In this document: positions 29,901-34,560 of the stretch, one piece after another
Layout of the letters: every line of letters starts with the position of its first letter
How positions within the stretch are numbered: the first letter of the stretch is position 1
Assembly (NCBI RefSeq): GCF_963576615.1
Contig: NC_088712.1
Location: forward strand, 56,628,010-56,692,009
DNA: 64,000 nucleotides
Reading direction: 5' to 3'
Source: Watersipora subatra
Taxonomy: Eukaryota > Bryozoa > Gymnolaemata > Cheilostomatida > Watersiporidae
Translations under genes and position numbers: made by a program
The notes under the pieces: model-generated
The model's database searches: none
What the model saw: the letters and a program-made list of their open reading frames with translations, nothing else
Told to the model about the DNA's origin: nothing

Positions 29901-32873
29901 ATTGACGCATATAGGTGATAAAATCTAGACCCAAAAACCTAATAAGACAACGTGACCACTCCGCAGGAATTGCATTAGCCCTGAAACCCAAGCTAGCACA
30001 ATCCCAACAGACTTCGATCATTAAACCCCTCCCATATGATAGCCGTCGCTTATCCTTTTAGGGTTTTATATCATTGATCCAACCACTATGACAGAAATAG
30101 CTGTAAATATCTAGCTAGAAAAACCAATATTGGCACCAGCCTGTGGACCCTTCAAAACCTCCTGTAGACCCCTAGGGGTCCATAGACCACCAGTTGGGAA
30201 CCACTGTTTTATACTAACATATATGCTAACATATATACTAACATATATACTAACATTTATACTAACATTATGCTAACATTATATACTAACATATATACTA
30301 ACTTATATGCTAACATATATACTAACATTATGCTAACATTATATATTAACATATACACAGTCAAACACAGATCACTGGAACTTCACGGGACTGAGCAAAA
30401 GTGTTCGTGTTATCAGACCGTTCAAGTAATCAGAGCACTTTCACAAGTGTATGTATTTATCTGTAGATACATGTACATATACAAACTATATATAAAACAA
30501 AATCATATGTTGCTTGTTGCAAGTTAAAAAGCCACTAATGTAAAGTTTTAAAAAATTTTATCCGAAAGTATAGACATTTTTCTATCACTCGAGATTTGTT
30601 AGTCGTTTTAGATTATGTGACTGCCAGGACATTTTCAGATTAAAATTAGCAAAACTTGATTGCAGTTAAAACGCTAAAAAATACATATTTTTCTTTTGAA
30701 CAGTTTAACCAAGATCAGTTTTGCCGATTTTATTTTATGATTGTCCGTAGGTTTTCATTCTTTCCCTTGCTCACGATGGGCCATCGCAATGCTGATGCTT
30801 GGTAAAACTTGACCTTTTGCAAGCCTTTAGAATAGTCGTTAACAAAAATATTTTGCCAATGATGGTAATAACAACGCTTGAGAACTACTGAAAGCTGATG
30901 TTTACTTCCATGGCTTAGAATAAAGCAATATGCTAAAGTAATAACAACCAGCTTGGTAGCCATTGAGCAAAAGCTGTTCGAGGTAATGATGCCAAGTTCG
31001 AGCTAGCTAAAGCAATTTATCATTGCGTGGGAACAGGCGGAACAAATCCGTTTGAGTTAACAATGTATTTGAGCTATCCGTGTTTGACTTTATATACTAA
31101 CAAATATACTAACATTTTTACTAACACCATGCTAACAATATATACTAAAATATATACTAAAATATACTGACATCATGCTGACATTATATACTAACATATA
31201 ATATTATAATAATAACATAATATAATAATAATAACAATAACATAATAACATATTTTAACATTACTAAGTTGTGGAAGGGGACTTGAGTGAAAATAGTAAA
31301 GAGTGCTCAACGGGAAGTACGGAGCTAAATGTATACATAGTTTTATTACTTATTTGTTCAATTGATTTGTGTTTTTGCCATTATATGCTCCGTTCAGAGT
31401 ATTGAAAATATGATGCCAGGTTAGCAGAGTGTCAGTCTTATAAAGAGGTCAAACAGTTTTAGAGTTGTCTAACAGTAAAAAAATCACACATTGTATTTTC
31501 AAGCTTTCTTTAGTAATTTGATGCTAGCTTTATGAGCTTGATTTTAAGTAGCTTCCTTAAAGCTTAACTTGCAACAAAATTCACATTACAGTCAATTTGT
31601 ATCAAAAGATTCACCATGTCTTACTCTGTTGTGATGTAGGTGCAAAATATGTGAAAATATGATTACAAGCTTTTAAAAGCTAAAAAACGAACAGATAATC
31701 GCAGCCATCACAAAAATGTCGTAGATTGGAATCCCTTTCCAAAACGGCTCAAATAGGATGTAGCTGAACAATATGGCTTCTGTTTAAACTTTCATGCAAC
31801 CCGGTTCATCAAAATTTTTTCACAAATATACCTCATTCTTGCAATAAAACCATTTCTATTGTCCTTAGGTGTCTATTTCATTATCATTGTAATGCTGTCA
31901 CTTTGAGCATTAATATCTCAAAACCTGCCGTAGAAATTTGCCTAATCTTTTTAACCTTAGCTCGAAGGAGTGCATATCATCTTCTGATCAACTTGAGAAG
32001 CCTGTTGGTCACCTGTGATAATCGAGAAAAGGCTGCAGAGATTGTTCGCATCATTTGGCAGGAAGTATGGGTCACATTATCAGATTGCGATCAGATGATT
32101 AGACCAGGCCGAAACAAAACTGTAAAGTAGCGAGCATCTATATTTGATACAGGCTCTTTGGTAGAACCCAAAGTGTTTTTCATAAACCACTGTTATGGGC
32201 CGTTTTATATTGAGCCTTTTATTGGCCTTTTAATTTTACGTGATAACATCACGTGTCAAAACAATAACCAAAACGTTTGAGTATGTCGCCGAAATAAAGA
32301 GATTCCAAACTGCGGCGTTTTTGTGATGGCTGCGATTAACTTTCGTTTTTGAGCTTTTAACAGCTTGTAATCACATTTCCACATATTTTGCGCCTACAAC
32401 AGAGTAAGACATAGTGAGCCTTTTGATACGAATAACTGTAATATGAATTTTGTTGCAAGAAAACTTTTAAGAAGCTATGCAAAGACCAAGTTAGTCAAGC
32501 ATGATTAATCATCAATACATCAATCATCAATACATAAACCCTGCACTTTATTTATATTGGCAGTTCTTGATATTTTACCAGGTCAAATTCGACACGTGGC
32601 AGACGGTCAAACTTGACTAACACGGCAACTGCAGGTAATGACCACATTTATAAAGGATAAGACAAGGTTTTAATTTTATGTTGTCATTGAAAAGTAATAA
32701 TAGTCTCTAGAAGCAATAATAGTTTCCGAGTATTTGGTTTTTTGTTTCTAGGTGAAGAGACAGGCAGTTATGAAGTTTTAGCTTTAAACAGCAAAGTTGA
32801 CCATCCATACTCCATCGCAGTGGATGACCAACCTTATGAAGACATGGATGGATGGCATTCATCTACAATGTAA
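5521..32873 (+). CDS. Ig-domain transmembrane receptor, copy 1 (8 exons seen, first exon missing)
   Basis: Exons: 5521-5910, 8735-8845, 9923-10084, 16415-16606, 17318-17500, 17710-17746, 32582-32634, 32752-32873. All have AG/GT borders and join without a stop; the junctions are phase 1 except the one after exon 6 (phase 2). Exon 1 codes for an Ig-like domain. Exons 2 and 3 together code for a second one (Cys in FSCQS and in LRCKD). Exon 4 codes for a third (LTLSCDV … VSCTAYV). Exon 5 gives a membrane span (AVIVAASFTVILLVQSALF) followed by basic RWKKR. The tail has SYEVLAL, PYSIAV and PYEDMDG: a YxxL motif and a YxxM motif, the latter typical of PI3-kinase SH2 binding. A signal-peptide exon was not found in the window. 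The likely role is a type I cell-surface adhesion or immune-type receptor; ligand unknown. Confidence 0.8.
7130..7352 (+). repeat. Old SINE-like repeat with ATTATAGTAAAGAT tail
   Basis: It ends in a short GACAGACAGACAGACACAG run and CATTATAGTAAAGAT, the same tail as the tRNA-headed repeat at 8476-8640. The counterpart at 47080-47325 shows that it predates the duplication. The rest of intron 5911-8734 shows only AT-rich sequence and the repeats listed separately. Confidence 0.5.
8019..8280. repeat. Inverted repeat around a 95-bp near-perfect palindrome
   Basis: Bases 8050-8144 form a palindrome with 47-bp arms and no loop, centred on GAAGCTATAGCTTC. The arms differ only by one extra T near the right end. 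Outer arms AAATAATTAGCAAGTAGTGG (8020s) and its complement near 8255-8280 widen it to about 260 bp. The outer arms belong to dispersed family R, so this looks like a head-to-head, folded copy of that repeat. Confidence 0.85.
8255..8455 (-). repeat. Dispersed repeat, family R, inverted copy
   Basis: The complement of this stretch gives AAATAATTAGCAAGTAGTGG, a CATGAGGAAAGT block and AATAAAAAGTTTTT in the order seen at 1-420 and 60855-61230. It ends at a duplicated GGCAATGTCGG word near 8440. Confidence 0.55.
8476..8640 (+). repeat. tRNA-headed SINE
   Basis: Box A-like AACTGAGTGGTG and box B-like GAGTTTGATTCC are spaced as in a tRNA promoter. The tail carries GGACAGACGGATGGAC and ATTATAGTAAAGATT. 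A related copy lies in the paralogous intron at 47575-47715, so the insertion is older than the duplication. Confidence 0.6.
10205..10400. repeat. (TTATTA)n-type microsatellite
   Basis: Degenerate runs of ATTATTATTGTTAATAACT fill this intron segment. A shorter version lies at the paralogous place, 49450-49545, so array length differs between copies. Confidence 0.8.
11423..13232. mobile_element. Ac-type non-autonomous hAT nested in the Charlie-type hAT
   Basis: The ends TAGAGCTGGAACG and its inverted partner CGTGCCAGCTCTA, plus a perfect 8-bp direct repeat CATATGAG (11415-11422 and 13233-13240), define this 1,810-bp insertion. GC-rich GGGTCGGG/CCCGACCC blocks lie next to each end. No transposase is recognisable; the centre is occupied by a TTAA MITE. 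Confidence 0.88.
11925..12807. mobile_element. TTAA-flanked MITE, family T, copy 1
   Basis: The inverted ends AGGTTGACTTGTAACA and TGTTGCAAGTCAACCT sit between TTAA tetranucleotides (11921-11924 and 12808-12811), as in piggyBac-like insertions. Subterminal arms of about 130 bp are also inverted (CATGTCTTACTCTGTTGTG against CAACAGAGTAAGACATGG). Further copies are at 31561-32466 and, truncated, 41905-42066. The frames inside are not convincing genes. Confidence 0.85.
13650..15050 (+). pseudogene. Broken Charlie/GTF2IRD2-like hAT transposase
   Basis: The longest open part (14003-14533) reads CTDGAPEMAGKNTG, VYHCVIHQENLAAQ, KVRWLNSTKTLRRF and DLAFLADITEHM. This is the core of Charlie-type hAT transposases and their domesticated relatives (ZBED/GTF2IRD2-like). 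Upstream (ALDESTDLSDNSQLAI) and downstream (SSFGSTYLWEQFFSRMKHTKN, about 14880-14950) parts lie in other frames with stops, including TAA right after KHTKNK. Frameshifts occur near 13730, 13880, 14530 and 14830. It is non-functional and lies within the element defined by the 8-bp duplication. Confidence 0.85.
15707..15790 (+). repeat. tRNA-like SINE head
   Basis: A box A-like TGGCTTAGTTGGT is followed about 40 bases later by a degenerate box B (GAGACCAAATCC). The tRNA stems do not close well, so a SINE remnant is more likely than a tRNA gene. Confidence 0.4.
17907..17912. repeat. Polinton target-site duplication, left
   Basis: TAAGCG directly precedes the left TIR and is repeated exactly at 28577-28582. 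Six base pairs is the length typical of Polinton insertions. The paralogous, unoccupied intron at about 60305-60310 reads TAAGCA in the same context (AAACTAAGCA then ATAGTAAC), which fixes the borders. Confidence 0.93.
17913..18333 (+). repeat. Left terminal inverted repeat of the Polinton
   Basis: It begins AGTAGTATAGTGAGAGCAG and matches the complement of 28155-28576, with 5 substitutions and one G-run length change by hand count. It is far richer in GC and CpG than the element interior, with words such as GTCGACGTCG. A 123-residue stop-free frame on its minus strand (17974-18345) has an Arg-rich stretch, but I treat it as a by-product of composition. A G8 tract lies at about 18019-18026. 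Confidence 0.92.
18362..18374 (+). promoter_or_regulatory. Candidate TATA element for the left gene block
   Basis: GTTTTATATATAT lies about 50 bp upstream of the first ATG (18420) and just inside the left TIR. It is the only TATA-like word between the TIR and the first gene, so it may drive the left block. Confidence 0.35.
18420..18761 (+). CDS. Polinton small single-pass membrane protein
   Basis: The 113-residue protein starts at the first ATG inside the left TIR. The N-terminal ~50 residues are polar and acidic (EEEKDETDG). A strongly hydrophobic segment (FFGVVLILLAITVASSLIEY, about residues 54-73) should span a membrane, followed by a ~40-residue tail with two possible N-glycosylation sites (MNATV, NNESM). 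There is no signal peptide; type II topology is possible. It ends 6 bp before the ATPase start, suggesting co-transcription. I do not recognise a family; a membrane role in virion formation or exit is only a guess. Confidence 0.6.
   Translation: METIHKDNSKVYNSCEEEKDETDGLVEEAVLLHNHFDNITKSTSKPLRQSLLQFFGVVLILLAITVASSLIEYFFIRITGEKMNATVNYVEVFFQNLVNNESMIFETSPHHYN
18767..19451 (+). pseudogene. ATP: Polinton genome-packaging ATPase (FtsK/HerA, A32-like), frameshifted
   Basis: It hydrolyses ATP to move DNA into capsids in related viruses. Walker A GPTGSGKT is at residues 34-41, Walker B RWMIIDD at 98-104 and a conserved ITQN at 134-137. The frame opened at 18767 closes early at 19300. The conserved C-terminal part continues in the +1 frame from about 19240 to the stop at 19449-19451, so one extra base sits in the AAAAAACCCC stretch near 19233-19242. 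Both frames together would give about 228 codons, a usual Polinton ATPase length. This may be decay, a sequencing slip in a homopolymer or, less likely, programmed frameshifting. Confidence 0.88.
19483..19488 (+). terminator. Polyadenylation signal after the ATPase
   Basis: AATAAA lies 32 bp after the ATPase stop, before the 100-bp gap preceding the next gene. It suggests that the two left genes form a separate transcript. Confidence 0.5.
19588..19956 (+). CDS. Polinton small protein with LTxxQY motif and hydrophobic GG tail
   Basis: The 122-residue protein has an N-terminal helical part containing LTDAQYKALSRQSKN, then LLQKGGFLSALLGPIAGAIL, a hydrophobic/amphipathic segment of about 30 residues ending in basic TRRRK. 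Proteins with LTxxQYxxL followed by QxGGFLxxLL are a recurring minor component of animal Polintons. The KGG/F junction resembles an adenain-type cleavage site, and the hydrophobic tail recalls membrane-active minor virion proteins (inference). It has a paralog directly downstream (19969-20291). Confidence 0.7.
   Translation: MAETKRIQRNLLTLLSLVGDSISSQQSIIKNAKTDLILAIIDCVKLLIKRKERLTDAQYKALSRQSKNIARLISPRTSNLEKKQLLQKGGFLSALLGPIAGAILPGLVEPLLGGLFKTRRRK
19969..20291 (+). pseudogene. Paralog of the LTxxQY protein, frameshifted
   Basis: An ATG at 19969 opens a frame that soon stops. One base too many in the A9 run 19997-20005 separates it from the frame that continues to 20291. The downstream part has LTKNQYHSLSQHKKE and KRKILQNGKGLLKRI, clearly related to the preceding gene but without its hydrophobic tail. 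An internal ATG at 20070 could give 73 residues. The gap to its paralog is 12 bp, which points to tandem duplication inside the element. The role is unknown; the second homopolymer lesion raises the chance of sequence error. Confidence 0.65.
20307..21182 (+). pseudogene. Polinton Ser/Lys-rich protein with in-frame TAG
   Basis: One reading frame of 291 codons is broken only by TAG at 20856-20858. The first 183 residues are polar, with an N-terminal FPKYTKKFFLVSEDEYKRN and a Pro/Ser/Glu-rich disordered second half. After the stop the frame runs on with LLEKLKKSGNYDS, TGEIKPENLRNLLERKIR and an end in RKPYVGTRGKWTTY. That C-terminal layout (LLxxL, short β-turn, PxNLxxLL, basic end) is seen in uncharacterised Polinton proteins. 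It overlaps the integrase start by 16 bp. CAG to TAG decay is the simplest reading; readthrough cannot be excluded. Confidence 0.65.
21167..22225 (+). CDS. INT: Polinton integrase (DDE, with C-terminal chromodomain)
   Basis: The intact 352-residue retroviral-type integrase should insert the element by 3'-end joining, with 6-bp staggering. The catalytic triad is D74 (LQADLMDV), D134 (FQTDKGKEF) and E169 (SIIERFNKTL), with 34 residues between the last two. The N-terminal WLSGEDAYTLHKQ block is typical of Polinton integrases, and no HHCC zinc finger is seen. Residues about 312-352 form a chromodomain (FFRIEKILKSR … EILVKWMGYPDSFNSWV), expected to bind methylated histone tails and guide insertion. 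The start overlaps the preceding frame. This is one of the few core genes here without a lesion. Confidence 0.95.
   Translation: MDDLLNEFYYTPDLPSSLGGARKLNEALRRKESEQEVRDWLSGEDAYTLHKQIKTKFRRRPTIVAGVGEQLQADLMDVRSHRAENDGITFLLTMIDVFSRKAWVEPLVNKSGILVAKALKKVLDGTNYRVFQTDKGKEFNNRDVKKVLKENKVKWFTSENETIKASIIERFNKTLRVKMYRFMTYSDDRRYIDVLPQMVKAYNNTIHTTLGIKPNDVNYENQERIWNRIYENGEYSSDSTPKFNIDDYVRISKARTVFERGFTINWTVEVFQITEVLDFERPIIYKLRDLANEPVDGTFYEDELQKVKKPAFFRIEKILKSRKRGRTKEILVKWMGYPDSFNSWVNERDFVK
22268..23014 (+). pseudogene. Polinton minor capsid (penton-like) protein with in-frame TGA
   Basis: Single jelly-roll minor capsid proteins form the vertices of Polinton-type virions. The start MSEFVTLPSDASFSDFP and the following NFTVRLARYVDF and WEVALKDISF are the family's N-terminal signature. 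A TGA at 22541-22543 interrupts the frame; it stays open on both sides for about 248 codons in total. A CGA to TGA change at a CpG would explain the stop. ATG at 22268 is preferred because it begins the conserved block. The stop overlaps the next ATG (ATGA). Confidence 0.88.
23011..23463 (+). CDS. Polinton basic core-like protein
   Basis: The 150-residue protein overlaps the minor capsid stop by 4 bp and ends 6 bp before the major capsid gene. It has FYIQYYTSNQSGNGG and NGRLSGIFKKLAKAVAPLAK, an amphipathic basic helix, then an acidic run (KEEEEETDE) and a strongly basic KRKLNNRSKPAKRRRK likely to bind DNA or enter the nucleus. The place and pattern match the small glycine-rich basic virion protein commonly found beside the capsid genes in Polintons, likened to adenovirus core proteins. 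The SGN/G and GNG junctions are possible protease sites. The last 25 residues are hydrophobic and may be an extension due to a lost stop. Confidence 0.7.
   Translation: MNSILIPYTPEDSKNFYIQYYTSNQSGNGGLTPYKGKRVMGNGRLSGIFKKLAKAVAPLAKKTAISLGKKGLDAASNYLNNMVERPKEEEEETDEVVIPRVRKPGKRKLNNRSKPAKRRRKATPNIFLNLKMLYILLSQYFLVHFIDIHQ
23470..24813 (+). CDS. MCP: Polinton major capsid protein (double jelly roll)
   Basis: The intact 447-residue protein should trimerise into the hexon-like building block of an icosahedral shell. Family signatures in order are GPIEIEIPGDVDHYIDLSN (residues 53-71), YLQIEGKV, FFHSLIKTATFKINGSVV, SDYPMRSFIETLLNNS (about 134-150) and FFGRLHLSIFQQERYLIPG. The second roll follows, with LRKLKINQTI and YTRSYNVNTGL. 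The length is normal for Polintons. No lesion was seen, in contrast to its neighbours. It sits between the core-like protein and the protease with 2-6 bp gaps, which indicates one late transcription unit. Confidence 0.93.
   Translation: MSSGEIGSTGLKISGSPFTINESLGIFDVPGTHSSVEHGYYSELAPSRLSEYGPIEIEIPGDVDHYIDLSNSYLQIEGKVVKDDGSNLDNTAANVNVVPGDAFFHSLIKTATFKINGSVVEHSSDYPMRSFIETLLNNSREEKQYQLKAEGWFQDDNLAKDGAEFDNSATTARKNLIRGSNTFEFFGRLHLSIFQQERYLIPGLNCKLELDRSKPSYCLMAATATPGGGGKVKLTKCVLHLRKLKINQTIQLLHNEKLLNGVNAKYPLSRVYTRSYNVNTGLTHTQIKIADNTLRPNLILVSLSSHDGENGSYNRNPFKFGHYDVSHVELQIDGLPFGKRYTPNFVNRMYTRPYVQLLNAMGKDLSSEGSGIGLSEYETGLAIYAFNLTGDLSSEGFHLMRHVSLTIDIGFRVATPENVYLNTYIQKDGMMEIASDFSVRLSGGSIF
24816..25385 (+). 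pseudogene. PRO: Polinton adenain-like cysteine protease with in-frame TAA
   Basis: It is the maturation protease of the virion (ULP1/adenain fold). The catalytic residues are visible: H53 in GEHWIGV, D68 in YFDSTG, Q100 in LLQGF and C107 in TTCGDYCLLF. TAA at 25224-25226 stops the frame after 136 residues, but it stays open for 52 further codons to 25383-25385, which look like the normal C-terminal helix. All catalytic residues precede the stop, so the short form might still fold. It starts 2 bp after the major capsid stop. Confidence 0.88.
25437..25442 (+). terminator. Polyadenylation signal after the capsid-protease block
   Basis: AATAAA lies about 50 bp past the full-length protease stop, in AT-rich sequence, and should end the rightward late transcript. 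Confidence 0.5.
25443..25940. other. Non-coding interval between protease and palindrome array
   Basis: About 500 bp without a convincing gene. Bases 25560-25800 are less AT-rich than their surroundings and hold a 60-residue frame (25553-25735) that matches nothing I know. In many Polintons a large gene would be expected in a gap of this kind; here there is no room for one. A polymerase deletion scar could lie here. Confidence 0.4.
25941..26427. repeat. Array of TTTCGCGAAA palindromes in ~54-bp units
   Basis: By hand count about 19 perfect TTCGCGAA cores (plus two variants) occur here. The basic unit is about 54 bp: GTTGACTATATAATATATAT, GATGTGAAA, then two palindromes split by TCCAA. Some units carry one or two more palindromes joined by TTCAC. 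Each core, ATTTCGCGAAAT, is self-complementary and has TTTCGCG half-sites on both strands, close to the E2F consensus TTTSSCG. The array ends about 75 bp before a TATA box and 150 bp before the spliced gene. It could be an enhancer or a replication origin; it is not a CRISPR array. Confidence 0.9.
26502..26509 (+). promoter_or_regulatory. TATA box of the spliced Polinton gene
   Basis: TATATAAA lies 69 bp before the ATG at 26578 and directly after the palindrome array, giving a compact enhancer-TATA-gene layout. Confidence 0.65.
26578..27215 (+). CDS. Polinton three-exon gene with duplicated CTCG…YDGLAQC exon
   Basis: Exons 26578-26705, 26818-26991 and 27086-27215 join in frame (128+174+130 bp, 143 residues). 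Donors are GTAAGT and acceptors TTTAAACAG or TTAAACAG. Exon 1 ends in SCTCGHVYDGLAQCVHW and exon 2 ends in SCTCGQDVYDGLAQCIF plus Trp/Cys at the junction. The two introns also resemble each other, so an exon-plus-intron unit was duplicated. The third exon is acidic and Ser-rich. The paired cysteines suggest a metal-binding or disulphide mini-domain. There is no signal peptide and no LxCxE motif. The family is unknown; position behind the palindrome array suggests an early regulatory gene (inference). Confidence 0.75.
27282..27287 (+). terminator. Polyadenylation signal of the spliced gene
   Basis: AATAAA lies 67 bp past the stop. On the opposite strand, AATAAA at 27319-27324 serves the convergent gene, so the two transcripts end tail to tail within about 40 bp. 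Confidence 0.6.
27422..28060 (-). CDS. Polinton secreted or surface protein with mucin-like Thr repeats
   Basis: The 212-residue protein is the only leftward gene; it starts about 95 bp inside the right TIR. The N-terminus has a hydrophobic stretch (ISPILFISFGFFPVNGEF, about residues 13-30), a possible signal peptide or anchor. A ~80-residue domain follows with four to five cysteines (SDCTYGIASYEIIQ, ARYCVGNSARSNFCGWRS, KFVCYHP). Then comes a Thr-rich stretch with two IPTTTTTTLA repeats, expected to be O-glycosylated. The C-terminal ~50 residues are polar. No family was recognised; an attachment or surface glycoprotein is possible but unproven. Confidence 0.65.
   Translation of the reverse strand: MKSLYRKLDDIIQISPILFISFGFFPVNGEFLQNLIQFEHNPSDCTYGIASYEIIQRLGITERLVQWANPSSRSARYCVGNSARSNFCGWRSMPIKFVCYHPQFEENNGRFTAPINSSTTRSTIRTTHTSRIPTTTTTTLASTIPTTTTTTLATIILASGITTLPSSENLKENITNTPPSNKERGYGNESFSVDKLQDVEIFYHNHMLLLKL
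28155..28576 (-). repeat. Right terminal inverted repeat of the Polinton
   Basis: This is the complement of 17913-18333 with five substitutions and one extra C in a C9 run. It ends …CTATACTACT before the target duplication. A stop-free plus-strand frame (28059-28586) crosses it, but it mirrors the frame in the left TIR and is probably a consequence of CpG-rich composition. Confidence 0.92.
28577..28582. repeat. Polinton target-site duplication, right
   Basis: TAAGCG follows the right TIR and equals 17907-17912. The next bases, TTAGTAACTC, continue the intron as in the paralogous site (ATAGTAACAC at about 60311). Confidence 0.93.
28881..30206 (-). mobile_element. hAT (Charlie-type) deletion derivative in the satellite
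   Basis: The ends CAGTGGTTCCCAACTACC and the inverted CCAGTTGGGAACCACTG are typical hAT-Charlie termini. Flanks CTTTATAC and TTTTATAC agree in 7 of 8 bases, a slightly mutated 8-bp duplication. It contains the tail of a transposase on the minus strand (29117-29338). The rest is non-coding, AT-rich. Confidence 0.85.
29117..29338 (-). pseudogene. hAT transposase C-terminal fragment (ZBED/FAM200-like)
   Basis: The 73-residue frame reads YLIEFAFSSMVVLKSKQRNR, then LEDDMRCALSTIFPKIENLV. This is the C-terminal hAT dimerisation region in the variant seen in Charlie transposases and ZBED5/FAM200-like proteins. The catalytic core is missing. Confidence 0.75.
30357..31091. mobile_element. pogo/Tigger-like MITE in the satellite
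   Basis: The left end CAGTCAAACACAGAT and the complement of the right end, AGTCAAACACGGAT, form short TIRs of the type seen in pogo/Tigger elements, which insert at TA. Inside are a second inverted motif and a stretch related to 3690-3800 and 44790-44900 (…AGATTAAAA…GAAAACT…). No transposase is present. The exact ends are uncertain by a few bases. Confidence 0.6.
31561..32466. mobile_element. TTAA-flanked MITE, family T, copy 2
   Basis: TTAA flanks both ends (31557-31560 and 32467-32470). The ends AGCTTAACTTGCAACA and TGTTGCAAGAAAACTT and the inner arms match the copy nested at 11925-12807. It lies in intron 6 of receptor copy 1; the paralogous intron lacks it. Confidence 0.8.
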
Positions 32874-34560
32874 TAAGAAAAGTATTCATTTTGAGTTGTT
32901 CATTTTTAGTCTGGTTACACATTGTTATATATTATTAGTCATTTATTGATGATGATGTGTCTTAAAATCTATTTTTACTTTTTTAGTATATGATTTTTTA
33001 CCAGTTATCGGTTTTATATTTTGCTAAAAAGCATTCACCTTTGAAAACTTGTTTTACTCATGGATCATTGTTCTAGTTTAACTCATGTAAGAGCATACAC
33101 TCAAAGAGTGGTAACCAATAAATAGCCTCTTAACTAATTGCTAATGATGTGAATAAAATCCCTATAATCAACAATTTTATCGATTTGTTAATATAATTGA
33201 TTCATTAGTTTTTGCAGCAAGCCTTGATATTGAATCACCAGTATTGAGAACAACAACTCACTGATACATGTATGCACATGATGATCTTTATGAGTTGAAT
33301 TTTGGAACAACAGAAAATTACTAAAATTCTTTGCTTTGATTTATATCTAACACAAGAGAGATGACCAAATATGGTATCGGTATAAACGAAAGTTCTGTTG
33401 ACATAAAAAACCAGAAGCCTTCACTAAATGTAACGAGAACTACCAGTGTTTATGTAGAGAGACAACTCCCAGTTAGATATCTTGTAGTGCTGACAAGCTA
33501 AGCTGCCAATCTTCTAGCACTTTTGAATGATAGTCTATTAACTTGCAACCTAGTTGGGGACCACAACTCATGTGCTGAAATGTTTGGTTACATGGCTATG
33601 CTTTACTCTCAGGGCATCTTCCAAGCTGGCTTTGGTTTGACTTCATTGGTACATATACCTGATCAACTGTTGCTAAGCAACCAATAAATACTTTCACCCA
33701 TAGTATCATAGCGCTTGTCTATCTTTCAATGCCAGATGTACCTATGGATTGTGTAGGCAGCACAACTCCTTAGTGCTTTGTTTTGTTCCTGTGATCTGAG
33801 TGCCAACCTGTTTTTAGTCACCAAATGTCATTAAAAAATACCTGTAGGCAGTGACGCCTGTGTTTTTGTGAGCTCCCAGTGCTAAATGAGCTCACTTATG
33901 AAGCAAGAAAATATATCAATCGAAGCCAGGTTAACAACCACTGTTCTGGGTGATTTCACAATGAGTACAGAAGTGGGCAAGGTATGTAGCAACTACAAAA
34001 TATTTCTGAGCTCCTTTGTCTAATCATGCCCAGTCTAATCTCCAGTCATGCGCACTTGCTACTGATGTAAGCATGGCAAGTGTAAGAACTATTCTCTCAT
34101 AAAATGGTGGAGGCCCAAATTTGGTGGTCACTTCTAAAGATGTTTTTTTTATTCTGAGCATAATGATATAATAATTGAGTAATATTTAAAATGTTACTGT
34201 ACATACCGAACAGCTTGAACTATACTTGGCTGCTCAGACATGAATCATGCACCTACCATAGAAGATCACGCTCATATCCTGTGAGACTTCTTGTTTGGCA
34301 AAAACTTGAATATTAACACATAAATATTGAGTGAGAAGATATAATAGCTAGACATTTTTCTATTGATGTTTCTCTCTTATGTTGATGGTTTTTAGTCTGG
34401 TAACGCTGGACCAAGTCTAGATTTGAACATTGGCATAAACAGCCAAAATGAATATTTATGTGTTAGAAAGTTAGAAAAAAAGTAAGTGGAGGTTCTTCAT
34501 CGACTATCGATGCCTGAATGCCGTAACCAATCATAATGCTTACCTTCTTTCTTGAATCAA
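32874..34560 (+). other. 3' flank of receptor copy 1, no gene seen
   Basis: It aligns with 62250-63990 downstream of copy 2. AATAAA at about 33117 is a possible polyadenylation signal. From about 34130 to 34250 lies one arm of the fold-back repeat that is complete at 63517-64000. No coding region was recognised. Confidence 0.6.

Larger units (their letters stand above)
28598..31260. repeat. ATATACTAACAT satellite block, split by two transposons
   Basis: Units close to ATATACTAACAT fill 28598-28880, 30207-30355 and 31092-31260. A hAT element (28881-30206) and a pogo-like MITE (about 30357-31091) separate the three parts, so one array was interrupted. The paralogous intron has no such array, and the array begins about 20 bp after the Polinton. 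Confidence 0.85.
2085..34480 (+). repeat. Tandem segmental duplication, copy 1
   Basis: Sequence from about 2085 onward matches the block starting at about 43398. The match covers exons, introns and old repeats. Landmarks are 2200 with 43500, 4440 with 45535, 7130 with 47080, 8735 with 47736, 9923 with 49173, 16415 with 55095, 17318 with 59701, 32582 with 60781 and 32752 with 62146. The block is interrupted by later insertions not found in copy 2: the hAT nest at 10908-15460, the Polinton, the satellite block and the TTAA MITE. It fades at about 34480, where gypsy remnants begin. Confidence 0.85.

Noticed and set aside
31903..32130. 75-residue frame in the TTAA MITE
   Set aside because: It lies in the non-coding core of a MITE with no transposase similarity.
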